From: Planctomycetota bacterium
GTDB taxonomy: Bacteria > Planctomycetota > UBA8742 > UBA2392
DNA length: 64,000 nucleotides
Direction: 5' to 3'
Assembly: GCA_016712285.1 (NCBI GenBank)
Contig: JADJRK010000001.1
Coordinates: forward strand, 3,782,001 to 3,846,000
In this document: positions 18,131-26,501 of the stretch, piece by piece
Layout of the letters: the number at the start of each line of letters is the position of its first letter
Position numbering within the stretch: the first letter of the stretch is position 1
Notes under the pieces: model-generated
Told to the model about the DNA's origin: nothing
What the model saw: the letters and a program-made list of their open reading frames with translations, nothing else
Database searches by the model: none
Made by a program: the position numbers and the translations under genes

Positions 18131-19951
18131 ATGAAAGGAATGCCGACATTCACGGTTATCGCCGTCGCGGCGCTGCTGCTGATTGCGCCGCCGTCACACG
18201 ACGCCCAGAAGCGCAAATCGCGCGGCAAAAATGAGCCGGTCGAGCTGCCGCAGCCGACCTGGGACCAGTGCTTCTGGCTAACGATCCAGCGCACCAAGCT
18301 GAAAGACGCCGCGTTCGCCACGTGGGAAGACGAGTACGCCGACATCGTGAAGCGCCTGGGCAAGGGTGGCATGTACGTGCGCCTGAATTACGACGGCGTG
18401 CAGCTAAGCACCGAGTTCCGCGCCGAGCACGGCCTGTACGAAAGTTATGTCTGGAACAGCCCGCTCGACAGCCTGAACCCGGCCTACAACACAACCGACC
18501 GGCGCGCGCGCCAGTGGAACCAGCGCAACGAGATCATCGACGAGAACACCGCGAACGAAAACGGCAACCCGGCCGACGCCGACCTGACGCCCAGCTACTA
18601 CAGCCGCGAAACCTGGGATGGCATGTTCACCTACCTGCGCAACAGCGCGAGAGACTACGTGCGTCGCAGAGAGTCCGAACGCTTCACGATCTTCGCCGGG
18701 CCCAACGAATTCGAGTACGTGTTCTTCGGCGGCGACGCGTGGTACGCCGATTACTCGCCCTTTGCAGTGGCCGAGTTCCGTGACTGGCTGACGCACCGTG
18801 GCCACTTCGCCAAGGGCCAGGCACTTGAGGGCAAGGGCCGGCCGGGCGGCGAGGACTTCTGCGACGATCCATCACCAAGCCGCGCCAAAGGCTCAAACAA
18901 GAGCTTCAACGCCACCTATGGCACGGACTTCACGACCTGGGAGCTGAGATACTGGGACATCGACAAGTTCCCCGATTCGCTGCTCAAGTCCGCCAAGGGC
19001 ATGCCCGGGAAAGGAGAGGCCGGTTTTATCGAAGGCGGCTTTGACTCACCGCGCGCGCCGGGCCAGCCCCTGTGGTCGCTGTACCAGAACAACACGAAAG
19101 AGGCGCCGGGCTATCGCCAGTGGCGCATCGCGGACGCCCTGCGCGAAATGCTGCGCGTGGCTGTCGAAGAATGCGAAGTGCCCAAAGCTGACATCTGGAC
19201 TCGCCAGCACGGCTGCGCGTATCGCGGCGCGGGCGTCGAGAATGCGCGCACGACACTGGCGCCCTGGATGAACGCCACGTCCTACAACAATATCGGCTTC
19301 AACCTGTACGGCATGCCGCGCGATGCCAAGGTGTGGGCCGCGGTACAAAAGCTCGCACAGGAGAACGGCAGCGACTGGGGCAGCTTCGAGTGTCACCCCA
19401 GTGCGTTTGCGGTGCAGAAGCTGAGTGCCGCAGAGTACCTGCAGGCACTGAACTTGTTCTACGACTACGGCGCGCGCTATGTGCGTTGCGTGACCTGGCT
19501 CGGCAACAACACCGGCAAAAGTGAACACGGCATGGCGCCCGGCACCATGCAGATCCGCGACACGCCCTTCGAGCCCGCGATCAAGGAGTTTCTCGCGACC
19601 AAGCCCGACCGCCCATGGGGCAGCGAACCAGAGGCGCGCTACTTCACCCCCGCACCGCACGGCCTGAGCTTTGACGGCACTACGCTCACGTGGCAGCCGC
19701 GCATGTGGGAGGGCGAGAGATTCACCTTCGATGACTGGGCCGCATTCGAACACTTCGACGTTGCCACCTGTGAAGGCATGGAGGACGGCAAGCCCATCAA
19801 CCCCAAGACACTCGGCAAACTCAAGCGCGGTGAAGGCACAAGCTTCAAGGTCAAAACCCCAAAGGACCTGAAAGCGTACGTGATCGTGCGCGGGGTCTGC
19901 GACGGCAAGCTACAGGGACCGTGGAGCGAACCCTTGGAAGTCGTGAAGTAG
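18131..19951 (+). CDS. Secreted glycoside-hydrolase-like (TIM-barrel) protein
   Basis: 606 residues. ATG lies immediately after the TAG of the thioredoxin-like gene, so the two are co-transcribed. N-terminal signal-like segment (TVIAVAALLLIAPPSHDA). The middle contains FAGPNEFEYVFFGG followed by SPFAVAEFRDWL. This resembles the acid/base region of clan GH-A enzymes such as GH42, where an Asn-Glu pair precedes an aromatic stretch and a FRxWL helix. WGSFECHPSAF further on could carry the second carboxylate. The C-terminal ~90 residues look like a beta-sandwich module. The glycosidase assignment is an inference from these patterns; I cannot name a substrate. Confidence 0.55.
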   Translation: MKGMPTFTVIAVAALLLIAPPSHDAQKRKSRGKNEPVELPQPTWDQCFWLTIQRTKLKDAAFATWEDEYADIVKRLGKGGMYVRLNYDGVQLSTEFRAEHGLYESYVWNSPLDSLNPAYNTTDRRARQWNQRNEIIDENTANENGNPADADLTPSYYSRETWDGMFTYLRNSARDYVRRRESERFTIFAGPNEFEYVFFGGDAWYADYSPFAVAEFRDWLTHRGHFAKGQALEGKGRPGGEDFCDDPSPSRAKGSNKSFNATYGTDFTTWELRYWDIDKFPDSLLKSAKGMPGKGEAGFIEGGFDSPRAPGQPLWSLYQNNTKEAPGYRQWRIADALREMLRVAVEECEVPKADIWTRQHGCAYRGAGVENARTTLAPWMNATSYNNIGFNLYGMPRDAKVWAAVQKLAQENGSDWGSFECHPSAFAVQKLSAAEYLQALNLFYDYGARYVRCVTWLGNNTGKSEHGMAPGTMQIRDTPFEPAIKEFLATKPDRPWGSEPEARYFTPAPHGLSFDGTTLTWQPRMWEGERFTFDDWAAFEHFDVATCEGMEDGKPINPKTLGKLKRGEGTSFKVKTPKDLKAYVIVRGVCDGKLQGPWSEPLEVVK

Positions 19952-20188
19952 CCCCCGGAGAAGCGCACACTCAGTCCCATCCAACTCGCTGCGCGAGCAG
20001 CCGGCGTGGCCTGACGCGCGCCACTCATCTTGTTGATGCGGCTGAATTGCGCTGGGGCTCTGAGACCGCAGATTCCGTCGCACGCGAGATAATCCGGAGA
20101 CTATTGGAATGTTGCCGAGGGGCACACCGTTCGCTTGCTTTTGGTCGTACTTCGCTTCTCTGAATACACTTCAGAATCGACCCATTCC

Positions 20189-20530
20189 ATGATTACTGTT
20201 GATCGGTTCCACACAGTGAACCCACGCCGGCTCTTGCCCATCCTGCTATCTGGCGCAGCGCTGATGCTGGCTGCTCGCGGCCAGAGTAACGCTGGTGTTG
20301 CGCGAGCCCAGGAGCCGTCTGACGCGGCAGCCAACACATCGGCGGCTCCGGCCAATCCTGCCCCTACCCCGGTCACGCCACCGAAGTCCGAGTACCCATT
20401 TCAAGTAAGTGCTGACTTGGCGCGCGTGTACTTGAAGTACAACATCATTGACGAAGCGCTGCGGCTGTTCGACCTGGCGATTACGCAGCAGCTCAAGCAG
20501 ACCGGTACAGAAGACGCCGAGAATTGGGTC
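20189..20530 (+). pseudogene. 5' fragment of a secreted TPR-like protein gene, cut by toxin-cassette DNA
   Basis: The frame gives an N-terminal signal (LLPILLSGAALMLAARG), an Ala/Pro linker and one TPR-like helix pair (SADLARVYLKYNIIDEALRL). At 20531 it runs abruptly into the reverse strand of a HINT fragment that is duplicated at 21871. The open frame continues to 20827 only as antisense of that fragment, with arginine-rich nonsense. The gene was therefore interrupted at 20530. Its 3' part is not next to it. Confidence 0.6.
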
Positions 20531-20777
20531 GTTGCGGGTGATGCTCCAGAACGGGTGCTCCGGCGTGCCGGTGAGCGTGTGGGTGCTGGTGTGGATCGCG
20601 GCCGTCCCGGCCGCAGGCGCGGACTGGAAGTCCGCCCCCGCTGCAGGCGGGACGCCTGCGCTCCCGGACGTGTACGTCAGGTGCACCAGCGTGTTGCTGG
20701 TGTTCCTGAACAGGGTGACGACCGGCTTATAGCCTTCTTCGCCGGTGTGCTCGTTGCGCGACCACACCAGGTCGCCG
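20531..20777 (-). pseudogene. Orphan HINT-domain fragment
   Basis: About 247 bases nearly identical to 21871-22115. On the minus strand it encodes the HINT segment from WSRNEHTGEEGYKPVVTL to GTPEHPFWSITRN, then stops matching and enters the broken plus-strand gene. It is a truncated copy of the toxin-delivery HINT domain, typical of displaced toxin cassettes in polymorphic toxin loci. Confidence 0.7.
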
Positions 20778-20797
20778 TTGTGTCAACCAGTGTTCGG

Positions 20798-21352
20798 CTA
20801 CGCCGTCAGGTACGGCGAATTCGTTGACGCCGCGCCGCTGTTGAGCACGTACTGGTGAATTAGCTCCTTTGCCTTGGGGAAGACCCTGAGAAACGTACTA
20901 CCTTGGAAGCGTTCAGATGACTGTCGCAATGAGCGAAACAGGCGGTCAATGGCTTTCGATTCTTGTGTGCCGATTCTTCCGTCAAAGTTCCAAAAAAAGC
21001 GGCCCCAGTGCCCGACATTGTTGGTTGTGTCAAAGAATGCGCACTCGTACTCCAGCACTGGGCATTCGTCCGTGTGGATGATCAATTCGCCGGATACGTT
21101 TTCACGTCCAGTAGGTACCTGTCGAAGCCTGTGCACTGCCCATGGAGGTACAATGAGAATGCAACGTCCAAACGGGACCGCGACGCCAGACTTCTCGCAT
21201 TGCATGGGAATCCGACGCCGGATTGGGACTAGTTGTGATGGAAGCCCTCGTTCTGCCTCGGTCGTTAGATAGTCACCCAACGTGCGCCGCAAACATTGTT
21301 CGATTGCGGTTACATCGTCCGGGTGAGCGAAGAAATTGAATTGTCGGCTCAT
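20798..21352 (-). CDS. Putative immunity protein for the HINT toxin
   Basis: 184 residues, no recognised family. Its ATG overlaps the TGA of the toxin gene (ATGA at 21352-21349), so translation is coupled. It has no signal peptide, is mixed alpha/beta and aromatic-rich (GHWGRFFWNFDG), as expected for a cytoplasmic protein. Immunity function is inferred only from position: in polymorphic toxin loci the gene right after the toxin tip normally encodes its antidote. Confidence 0.6.
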   Translation of the reverse strand: MSRQFNFFAHPDDVTAIEQCLRRTLGDYLTTEAERGLPSQLVPIRRRIPMQCEKSGVAVPFGRCILIVPPWAVHRLRQVPTGRENVSGELIIHTDECPVLEYECAFFDTTNNVGHWGRFFWNFDGRIGTQESKAIDRLFRSLRQSSERFQGSTFLRVFPKAKELIHQYVLNSGAASTNSPYLTA

Positions 21353-22260
21353 GAGTTGTACCTGCGTTTTGGGGGTGCCGCTCGCCAGTTTGGCTGTAAG
21401 TCAGGGTTTATGAGCGACGGCAGGCGCCCTTGCTTGTCGTGAAAGATAATAGTTGCGTCCGGTCGTGCCTTTCGAATGTCCTCGATCGCGGCGCGTTCTC
21501 GGGCACTTGGACGGAAGCCGCCCCGGGTTCGCATGTCACCGATCTGGTGGATCCTGCCTTGGGCGTCAATGTTGTCGGCAATGCGCCTGCGACCGTTCGC
21601 GAGGGGGATCGGCCGTTCAGTGCGCCCTCCAGCGGTTTGCTGGATGTGCTTTTGCCTTGCTTTGTGGGCTGGTCCACACTTGTTGTGGACGAAGACCCAT
21701 CCGGATTTTGCTGTGCCTACGTGGTATGTGTGCCAGCCGGCTACTTCGAAGTTATAGACTGCTACCGGGGTTGCAAGGTGTTCGGTGCGGACGCTGGTGG
21801 CTGTGGCGGTTTGGCCGCCTGCCAGTTGCAGGGTTTCGCCCGGTTGCAGCTCGCCCATGCTGACCCAGGCGTTGCGGGTGATGCTCCAGAACGGGTGCTC
21901 CGGCGTGCCGGTGAGCGTGTGGGTGCTGGTGTGGATCGCGGCCGTCCCGGCTGCAGGCGCGGACTGGAAGTCCGCCCCCGCTGCAGGCGGGACGCCTGCG
22001 CTACTCGTGTATGTCAGGTGCACCAGCGTGTCGGTGGTGTTCCTGGACAGCGTGACGACCGGCTTATAGCCTTGTTCGCCGGTGTGCTCGTTGCGCGACC
22101 ACACCAGGTCGCCGACTTCGATCTGTTCAATCGGCTTGCCCGCCAAACCGTGCTCGCCCTCCACGGCGACTTCCGTGCCCTCGACAAAGCAGAGCACGTG
22201 GCCCTTGGCCAGCTTGCCCGCGCCAAAGCCGATCGTCTGGCCCACCAGTGTCGCCGCCAT
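21349..22260 (-). CDS. Polymorphic toxin: HINT domain plus C-terminal toxin tip (5' end out of frame)
   Basis: 303 residues. Begins inside a HINT (Hedgehog/intein-like) autoprocessing domain: GHVLCFVEGTEVAVEG carries the splicing-type cysteine, followed by GDLVWSRNEHTG, TLTGTPEHPFW and the end motif AGWHTYHVG-WVFVHNKC. The last ~105 residues are the variable toxin tip, with HQIGDMRTRGG and ATIIFHDKQGRLP. They may be nuclease-like, but I do not recognise a family. Upstream sequence (to ~22400) encodes the preceding linker in a different frame, so the gene is a frameshifted, N-terminally truncated cassette and may be silent. The toxin stop overlaps the start of the immunity gene. Confidence 0.72.
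   Translation of the reverse strand: MAATLVGQTIGFGAGKLAKGHVLCFVEGTEVAVEGEHGLAGKPIEQIEVGDLVWSRNEHTGEQGYKPVVTLSRNTTDTLVHLTYTSSAGVPPAAGADFQSAPAAGTAAIHTSTHTLTGTPEHPFWSITRNAWVSMGELQPGETLQLAGGQTATATSVRTEHLATPVAVYNFEVAGWHTYHVGTAKSGWVFVHNKCGPAHKARQKHIQQTAGGRTERPIPLANGRRRIADNIDAQGRIHQIGDMRTRGGFRPSARERAAIEDIRKARPDATIIFHDKQGRLPSLINPDLQPNWRAAPPKRRYNS
21871..22115. repeat. HINT-coding direct repeat, second copy
   Basis: Matches 20531-20777 nearly base for base in the same orientation. Both copies contain two hairpins with GGA loops (21959-21975 and 21983-21999 here; 20619-20635 and 20643-20659 there). On the coding strand they encode a SAGVPPAAGADFQSAPAAG insertion in the HINT domain. Such homology blocks can recombine toxin tips. 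Confidence 0.75.
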
Positions 22261-22400
22261 GGGGCGAGACCGAATCCACCGCGCCGGTGGCGTAGCCCGC
22301 CCCGGCTGTCTTCACGTCCTTGGCGTAGTGGTCCCATCCGGCGCGGTTGTATGTATCAACGTTGGTCTTGACAGTGTCCGCGACGGCACCTGCGTCGTTG
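22261..22400 (-). pseudogene. Frameshifted 5' remnant of the HINT toxin gene
   Basis: On the minus strand this reads AVADTVKTNVDTYNRAGWDH and continues to GYATGAVDSV, a plausible pre-HINT helical linker. It then joins the HINT frame only with a shift near 22258. No start codon or secretion module precedes it; the stop of the next gene's immunity candidate is at 22446. Confidence 0.5.
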
Positions 22401-22445
22401 GTTTCTGTCTGATGGCGGAGCCGTCACTCATTAGCTCGCTGGAGG

Positions 22446-22880
22446 TCATTTCAATGCGTCTCGAACGGCACAGAAAAGCTGGTTGGGATCTTCTGTGGCC
22501 GCCGCTGCCTCGTAGATGCTCTCAAATGCTGCCTCCAACAAATGCGGACCCAGGCCGGCTGCAATCGCCGCAACAGCCCGTGCTCTGGCGAACGCTGACA
22601 AGTAGTCCTGCTCGTCAATGAGGCCGCTCTTGGCGTCGCCCGCTCTCGCAAAGTATTCGGCGTCAAGTTGCTCCCCTAGAGCAAGCAACTGGGACCGAAT
22701 GGCCTCATCATTCCGCCCTGTGCGAACACACTCGATCCCGTCCTCAATCAGCGGGTCCGTGAACGATGACTTGTCAATCGCGAACTCCAATGCAACGACA
22801 ATTGCTCGCCGCAGATTCGAGGCAGGCGCACTTCGCAATAGGTCAGCCAGCCACCGAGCAACTGTATCCAAACGTTTCAA
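22446..22880 (-). CDS. Putative immunity protein for the deaminase-type RHS toxin
   Basis: 144 residues, wholly helical by composition, no signal peptide, family not recognised. It starts 15 bases after the stop of the RHS toxin gene on the same strand. That is the normal place for the antidote of an RHS C-terminal toxin. Helical residues with many acidic side chains would suit binding a basic toxin tip. Assignment by position only. Confidence 0.6.
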   Translation of the reverse strand: MKRLDTVARWLADLLRSAPASNLRRAIVVALEFAIDKSSFTDPLIEDGIECVRTGRNDEAIRSQLLALGEQLDAEYFARAGDAKSGLIDEQDYLSAFARARAVAAIAAGLGPHLLEAAFESIYEAAAATEDPNQLFCAVRDALK

Positions 22881-22895
22881 GCGAAGCTCCCGGCC

Positions 22896-24689
22896 TTACC
22901 TTCTGCGTGTTTGGATGATGGTGCGTGAGCCTATCACTTCCTGACAGTTTGGGCACACTCTCTTCGTTGCGCCGATCGAGATGACCCTGAACCCGCACCT
23001 GTTCGCGTGCGCAACAATGTTTGCCTCTGCATGGCCGGTTCCTGGTACCACAAACTCACCCGGTTTCAACTCAACCCCCGGTCTGAGATATCCGCGAGGT
23101 TCACTTGTGCCTACCAGTACGGAGCGAAGCCCGTTTGGTGCTTCAACGACCCCGACGGCCATCGTCACGCGTCCGCGTGAGCCGGCTGGCAACGCCCTGT
23201 TCAACTCGCTGACGCGCGAGGTAATCCGAGCCTCCATCCGTAGGGCCTTCAAATACTGGATCTGGGCGCGATGGGGGCCTGGCGCGAGTTCCCGATGCAC
23301 GCCGCGCATCGGTAGTGTTCTTGCCTGCGGCAAGGCTGCCCGCGCATGCACGGCCTTCACACTGCTTCGAAACTTGGCCCCGCCGACAACGGGTATGGCG
23401 AACGCAATGCCGGACGACGCGCCATCAACAAACCGCTCGTAGCGTTCGTGGCTGGAGAGTTGCTGGCCGGTGATGTTGTCGCGACCGGAGATGCTCTCGC
23501 TGATGCCCGTGAAGCCAAACGTGTCGCTGATCGTGCCGCCAGCGCCGTTGAGGTAGCCCCACAAGCCGCCCCCGTTCTGCGCCGACCGCGTCCGGTGCCG
23601 TCGACCCGCATCCTGCACGCCCTGGCCGACGAAAGTGTCGCCGATGTGCTCGCCGTCCAGCATCTGGAAGCCGGACGCCCCCACTGTGGCCATGCCGCCG
23701 AACGTCTTCATTAGCACGCCTTCGAAGATGTCCAGGCCCGATTCGATCAGGTCCGCCGTGAATGTCTCGTTGCTCCACGACTTCTTGCGGGCAAGGCCGT
23801 CCGGGTCGAAGAAGGCTGCGGGGTTGTTGCCGCAGTAGGCGTGGAGGTTGTGGAACGGTGAGGCCGCCGGGTCGGGGCCTGTGAATCTCATCTGCACCGG
23901 GTCGTAGTGGCGGTGCAGTGTGTAGTGCAGGCCCCCGAAGTTGGGGCCTGTCTGGCGGCACTCGGCGGCCGGGGTCGTGGTTGTGCCGGCTTCGAAGCCC
24001 GCGAGCGGGCTCTCGTACCGATAGCCGCCGTACAGGCAGCGGGAACTCTCGGCGCTGACCCAGCGGCTGAGCGTGCCCGCGTGCCCGCCGCGCCGCTCAA
24101 CCCCCGGCGGGGCGTAAACCCGGAAGTTCGTGCCCGCCTGCCCCAGCGCCGCATAGTTGCCGCGCACACTGACCGTGTTGCCACTCACGCCCGTGATCGG
24201 CAGGTACACATGGTGGTTCACATCCGGCTGCATTCCTCGGAACGCGATGCGTTCCTGCGGTGCGGTCGCTTCGCGACCCCAGCCGACCATGTACTGGTTC
24301 ATCGCGGCGTAGGCGTCGAGCTTGAAGTCGGTTTCGCCATTTTGTTGCGAAGGCGGCGTGGCCGCGGAGGTCCACGTGCCGGGTTGGCCCGATGCCAGCA
24401 GCAGTTGCTCGCCGGGTTGCTCCTCGCCCCTCGCGACCCAGCCTTTGCGGACCAAAGACCAAAACGGGCGTTCTGGCGTTCCGGTCAGGGTATGGGTGGT
24501 TGTCCCGGTGCCTACGGCACTTGAACTGCCGAATGTCCTGCCTTGCTCGGTCGTCAACCCGTGGCTGGCGCGCCCGCCGGCGTAGATGGCGCCGTCTGGC
24601 GCGGACAGCGCGGACATCGCAGCGGATAACAGTAGGCACAAGAATCCGTGTCGAATCAAGGTTGGCCTCGCCGTCCGCGCACGTCGCAT
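22896..24689 (-). CDS. RHS core protein with cytidine-deaminase-like C-terminal toxin
   Basis: 597 residues. It starts with a signal-like segment (FLCLLLSAAMSALSAP) followed directly by a short HINT-like stretch (HTLTGTPERPFWSLVRKGW). The RHS-repeat-associated core follows (YGGYRYESPLAGF, LHYTLHRHYDPVQMRFTGPD, YCGNNPAAFFDPDGLA), and then ~270 variable residues. The end has the zinc-deaminase signature: H553-A-E555 and C579-PN-C582 (GTGHAEANIVAHANRCGFR, VCPNCQEVIG). That fits the deaminase superfamily of polymorphic toxins, which act on nucleic acids or nucleotides in a rival cell. The protein lacks the long RHS barrel repeats, so it is a shortened or orphan form; the signal segment may be a fusion. 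Immunity candidate follows at 22880. Confidence 0.78.
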   Translation of the reverse strand: MRRARTARPTLIRHGFLCLLLSAAMSALSAPDGAIYAGGRASHGLTTEQGRTFGSSSAVGTGTTTHTLTGTPERPFWSLVRKGWVARGEEQPGEQLLLASGQPGTWTSAATPPSQQNGETDFKLDAYAAMNQYMVGWGREATAPQERIAFRGMQPDVNHHVYLPITGVSGNTVSVRGNYAALGQAGTNFRVYAPPGVERRGGHAGTLSRWVSAESSRCLYGGYRYESPLAGFEAGTTTTPAAECRQTGPNFGGLHYTLHRHYDPVQMRFTGPDPAASPFHNLHAYCGNNPAAFFDPDGLARKKSWSNETFTADLIESGLDIFEGVLMKTFGGMATVGASGFQMLDGEHIGDTFVGQGVQDAGRRHRTRSAQNGGGLWGYLNGAGGTISDTFGFTGISESISGRDNITGQQLSSHERYERFVDGASSGIAFAIPVVGGAKFRSSVKAVHARAALPQARTLPMRGVHRELAPGPHRAQIQYLKALRMEARITSRVSELNRALPAGSRGRVTMAVGVVEAPNGLRSVLVGTSEPRGYLRPGVELKPGEFVVPGTGHAEANIVAHANRCGFRVISIGATKRVCPNCQEVIGSRTIIQTRRR

Positions 24690-24734
24690 TACTACCCGAG
24701 CCGATGGCCATCTTTAGGCACGTACAGTGCTTCG

Positions 24735-25160
24735 CTAATCCGTGGAGTAGGCATGGCAGTCGCTCAGGTCGTAGGTCGCCTGAGTTGCTTTGCCTTCCAG
24801 AATGTGGACTTTGCCGTGATCGAGCTTGGCGAGGATCAGTTGGTTGGCGCTAGCGTACTCTCGATAGAGCTCCACAATCTCGTCTAAGCTGCCATGGTAG
24901 GAGATGCAGTGTAGTTGTTCGCCAGTTGGCAGCTCCAGCACTCGCTCCTCATTCATGTCTCCGCCACGCATCACCTTCATACTTAGCGACTTATTGAAGA
25001 AGTCGGAAATCGAGTTGGTGTACTGCCAGTTGAATGCAGCTTTTTCGTCCTGCAGATTCGAGACCAAGCCCGGTAGGCGCTGCAAATAGACGAAATGGCG
25101 GTATCCGTCCTCTTCGGGACCGTTGAAGCCGGGAAGCTCGGCTATAGGTATCTTTTCCAT
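24735..25160 (-). CDS. Small unknown protein, possibly an orphan immunity gene
   Basis: 141 residues, no recognised family and no signal peptide. Acidic, ends in DLSDCHAYSTD. It sits on the same strand as the toxin/immunity genes, between the RHS gene (46 bases away) and the IS element. The IS may have replaced the toxin that belonged to it. Lower local GC and odd codon use compared with the core genes fit recent acquisition. An orphan immunity gene is the best guess from position, nothing more. Confidence 0.5.
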   Translation of the reverse strand: MEKIPIAELPGFNGPEEDGYRHFVYLQRLPGLVSNLQDEKAAFNWQYTNSISDFFNKSLSMKVMRGGDMNEERVLELPTGEQLHCISYHGSLDEIVELYREYASANQLILAKLDHGKVHILEGKATQATYDLSDCHAYSTD

Positions 25161-25314
25161 GAGTTCTATGGGGTTTGAACGAACCTAACATTGTTAAGAC
25201 CAAATCGCCTGAACACTCGCGAGTAGTGCGAAATGAACTCAGGACTATTTGAGTGATAAATGACCTGTTTGAAGTTGCGGCTATAGACTTGTGACAGGGC
25301 CCCCTAAAGTCGGT

Positions 25315-25331
25315 CCAGTTTGAAGTAGAGT
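25315..25331 (+). repeat. IS left inverted repeat (conserved part)
   Basis: 17-bp sequence CCAGTTTGAAGTAGAGT, exact inverse of the right copy. The 23 bases outside it form the diverged outer end. Confidence 0.8.
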
Positions 25332-25361
25332 CTTCCGGTTACTTTGAAGGGGGATTCAGTC

Positions 25362-25637
25362 ATGAAGAAGCAGCACAGCCCGGAGCAGATCGTGAAGAAG
25401 CTGCAGGAGGCCGACAGGCTTCGCGGCAGCGGGATGACGGTGCCCGATGCGTGCCGGCAGCTTGAGATCGCGCCGGCCACCTACCACCAGTGGCGCAAGA
25501 AGTACCGCGGCCTGGACGTACCGCAGGCCAAGAAGCTCAAGGAGCTTGAGAAGGAAAACCAGCGGCTGAAGGAGATGGTTGCCGAGATGGCCTTGGACAA
25601 CAGAATCCTCAAGGCAGCTGCCGAGGGAAACTTGTAA
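25362..25637 (+). CDS. IS3-family transposase OrfA (HTH)
   Basis: 91 residues from ATG 25362, with a GGGGGA-type ribosome site upstream. A helix-turn-helix of the transposase_8 type (HSPEQIVKKLQEADRL, CRQLEIAPATYHQWRKKY) is followed by a leucine-zipper-like helix (LKELEKENQRLKEMVAEMAL). The frame ends in TAA at 25635-25637 just after a slippery heptamer, from which ribosomes can shift to make the OrfAB transposase. OrfA alone usually acts as a DNA-binding regulator of transposition. Confidence 0.9.
   Translation: MKKQHSPEQIVKKLQEADRLRGSGMTVPDACRQLEIAPATYHQWRKKYRGLDVPQAKKLKELEKENQRLKEMVAEMALDNRILKAAAEGNL
25625..25631 (+). promoter_or_regulatory. Programmed -1 frameshift heptamer GGGAAAC
   Basis: Read in the orfA frame as G GGA AAC, an exact X XXY YYZ slippery site, four bases before the orfA stop. 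orfB lies in the -1 frame across it. A 6-bp hairpin with 5-base loop (25658-25663 with 25669-25674) about 27 bases downstream could stimulate shifting. Confidence 0.8.
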
Positions 25638-26479
25638 GCCCGGCACGGATACGAACTGCGGTCGCGAGGGCCGCGGAAGCGTTCAAAGTTTCCGAACGCC
25701 GGGCGTGTCGAGTGCTGGGACAGCCGAGGTCAACACAACGGCGTGCTCCCAGGCCAATGACCGAAGAAGCCGGAATCGTCACCCGGATGCTGCATCTTTC
25801 GCGCGAGTACCCCCGCTTCGGCTGGAAGCGCACCCGCGAGCTGCTGCTACAGGGCATCCGTGTCGGGAAGAAGCGAGCAAGGCGGCTATGGAAGGAAGCA
25901 GGTCTGAAGGTGCCCCGCAAGCCCAGGAGGCAGAGAAGTACGGGCAGCGGTGAGAACAGTTGCTTGCTGAAAGCGGCTAGGTACCCGAACCACGTCTGGA
26001 GCTATGACTTCCTGTTCGAGCGCACGGAGTACGGCCGCAGAATCAAGCTTCTGGCGATCGTGGATGAGTACACACGGGAGTGCCTCACGATTGAGGCCAA
26101 CTGGAAGATCGGTTCGGAGGGCGTGATCGAGGCATTGGAGCAGGTGATCAAGGTGCGCGGCGCACCAGCTCACATCCGCAGCGACAACGGCCCTGAGTTC
26201 GTGGCAAGGGCGGTCAAGGAGTGGTTGGCAAAACGAGGCACCCAAACACTGTTCGTGGAACCAGGCTCACCGTGGGAGAACGGCTACATCGAGAGCTTCA
26301 ACAGCCGGCTGAGAGATGAGCTGCTGAACCGGCAGTTGTTCTCGGGACTCCGGGAAGCGCGTGTAATCCTGGGGCAGCACCGGCGCTGGTACAACGAAGG
26401 ACGGATCCACAGCGGGATCGGGTACATGACCCCGCAAGCCTACGCAGCATCACAAACAGAGGTCGCCATGGTGTCATGA
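25634..26479 (+). CDS. IS3-family transposase OrfB (DDE integrase), expressed as OrfAB fusion
   Basis: In the -1 frame the protein is continuous from the slippery site: LVSPARIRTAVARAAEAFKV leads into SERRACRVLGQPRST, the usual IS3 OrfB opening. A GTG at 25712 is the first possible separate start. The rve core is intact: first Asp in WSYDFLFE, second in RSDNGPEF, and the Glu in NGYIESFNSRLRDE, followed by YNEGRIHSGIGYMTP. All catalytic residues and the C-terminus are present, so the transposase may still be active. It carries out DNA strand transfer as a fusion with OrfA. Confidence 0.9.
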   Translation, partial: VSPARIRTAVARAAEAFKVSERRACRVLGQPRSTQRRAPRPMTEEAGIVTRMLHLSREYPRFGWKRTRELLLQGIRVGKKRARRLWKEAGLKVPRKPRRQRSTGSGENSCLLKAARYPNHVWSYDFLFERTEYGRRIKLLAIVDEYTRECLTIEANWKIGSEGVIEALEQVIKVRGAPAHIRSDNGPEFVARAVKEWLAKRGTQTLFVEPGSPWENGYIESFNSRLRDELLNRQLFSGLREARVILGQHRRWYNEGRIHSGIGYMTPQAYAASQTEVAMVS

Positions 26480-26501
26480 CGGCCAATCAGGGAGGGAAGA
26501 A

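Noticed and set aside
20135..20827. 230-codon plus-strand frame as one gene
   Set aside because: Its second half is the antisense of a duplicated HINT fragment, so the real coding part ends near 20530.
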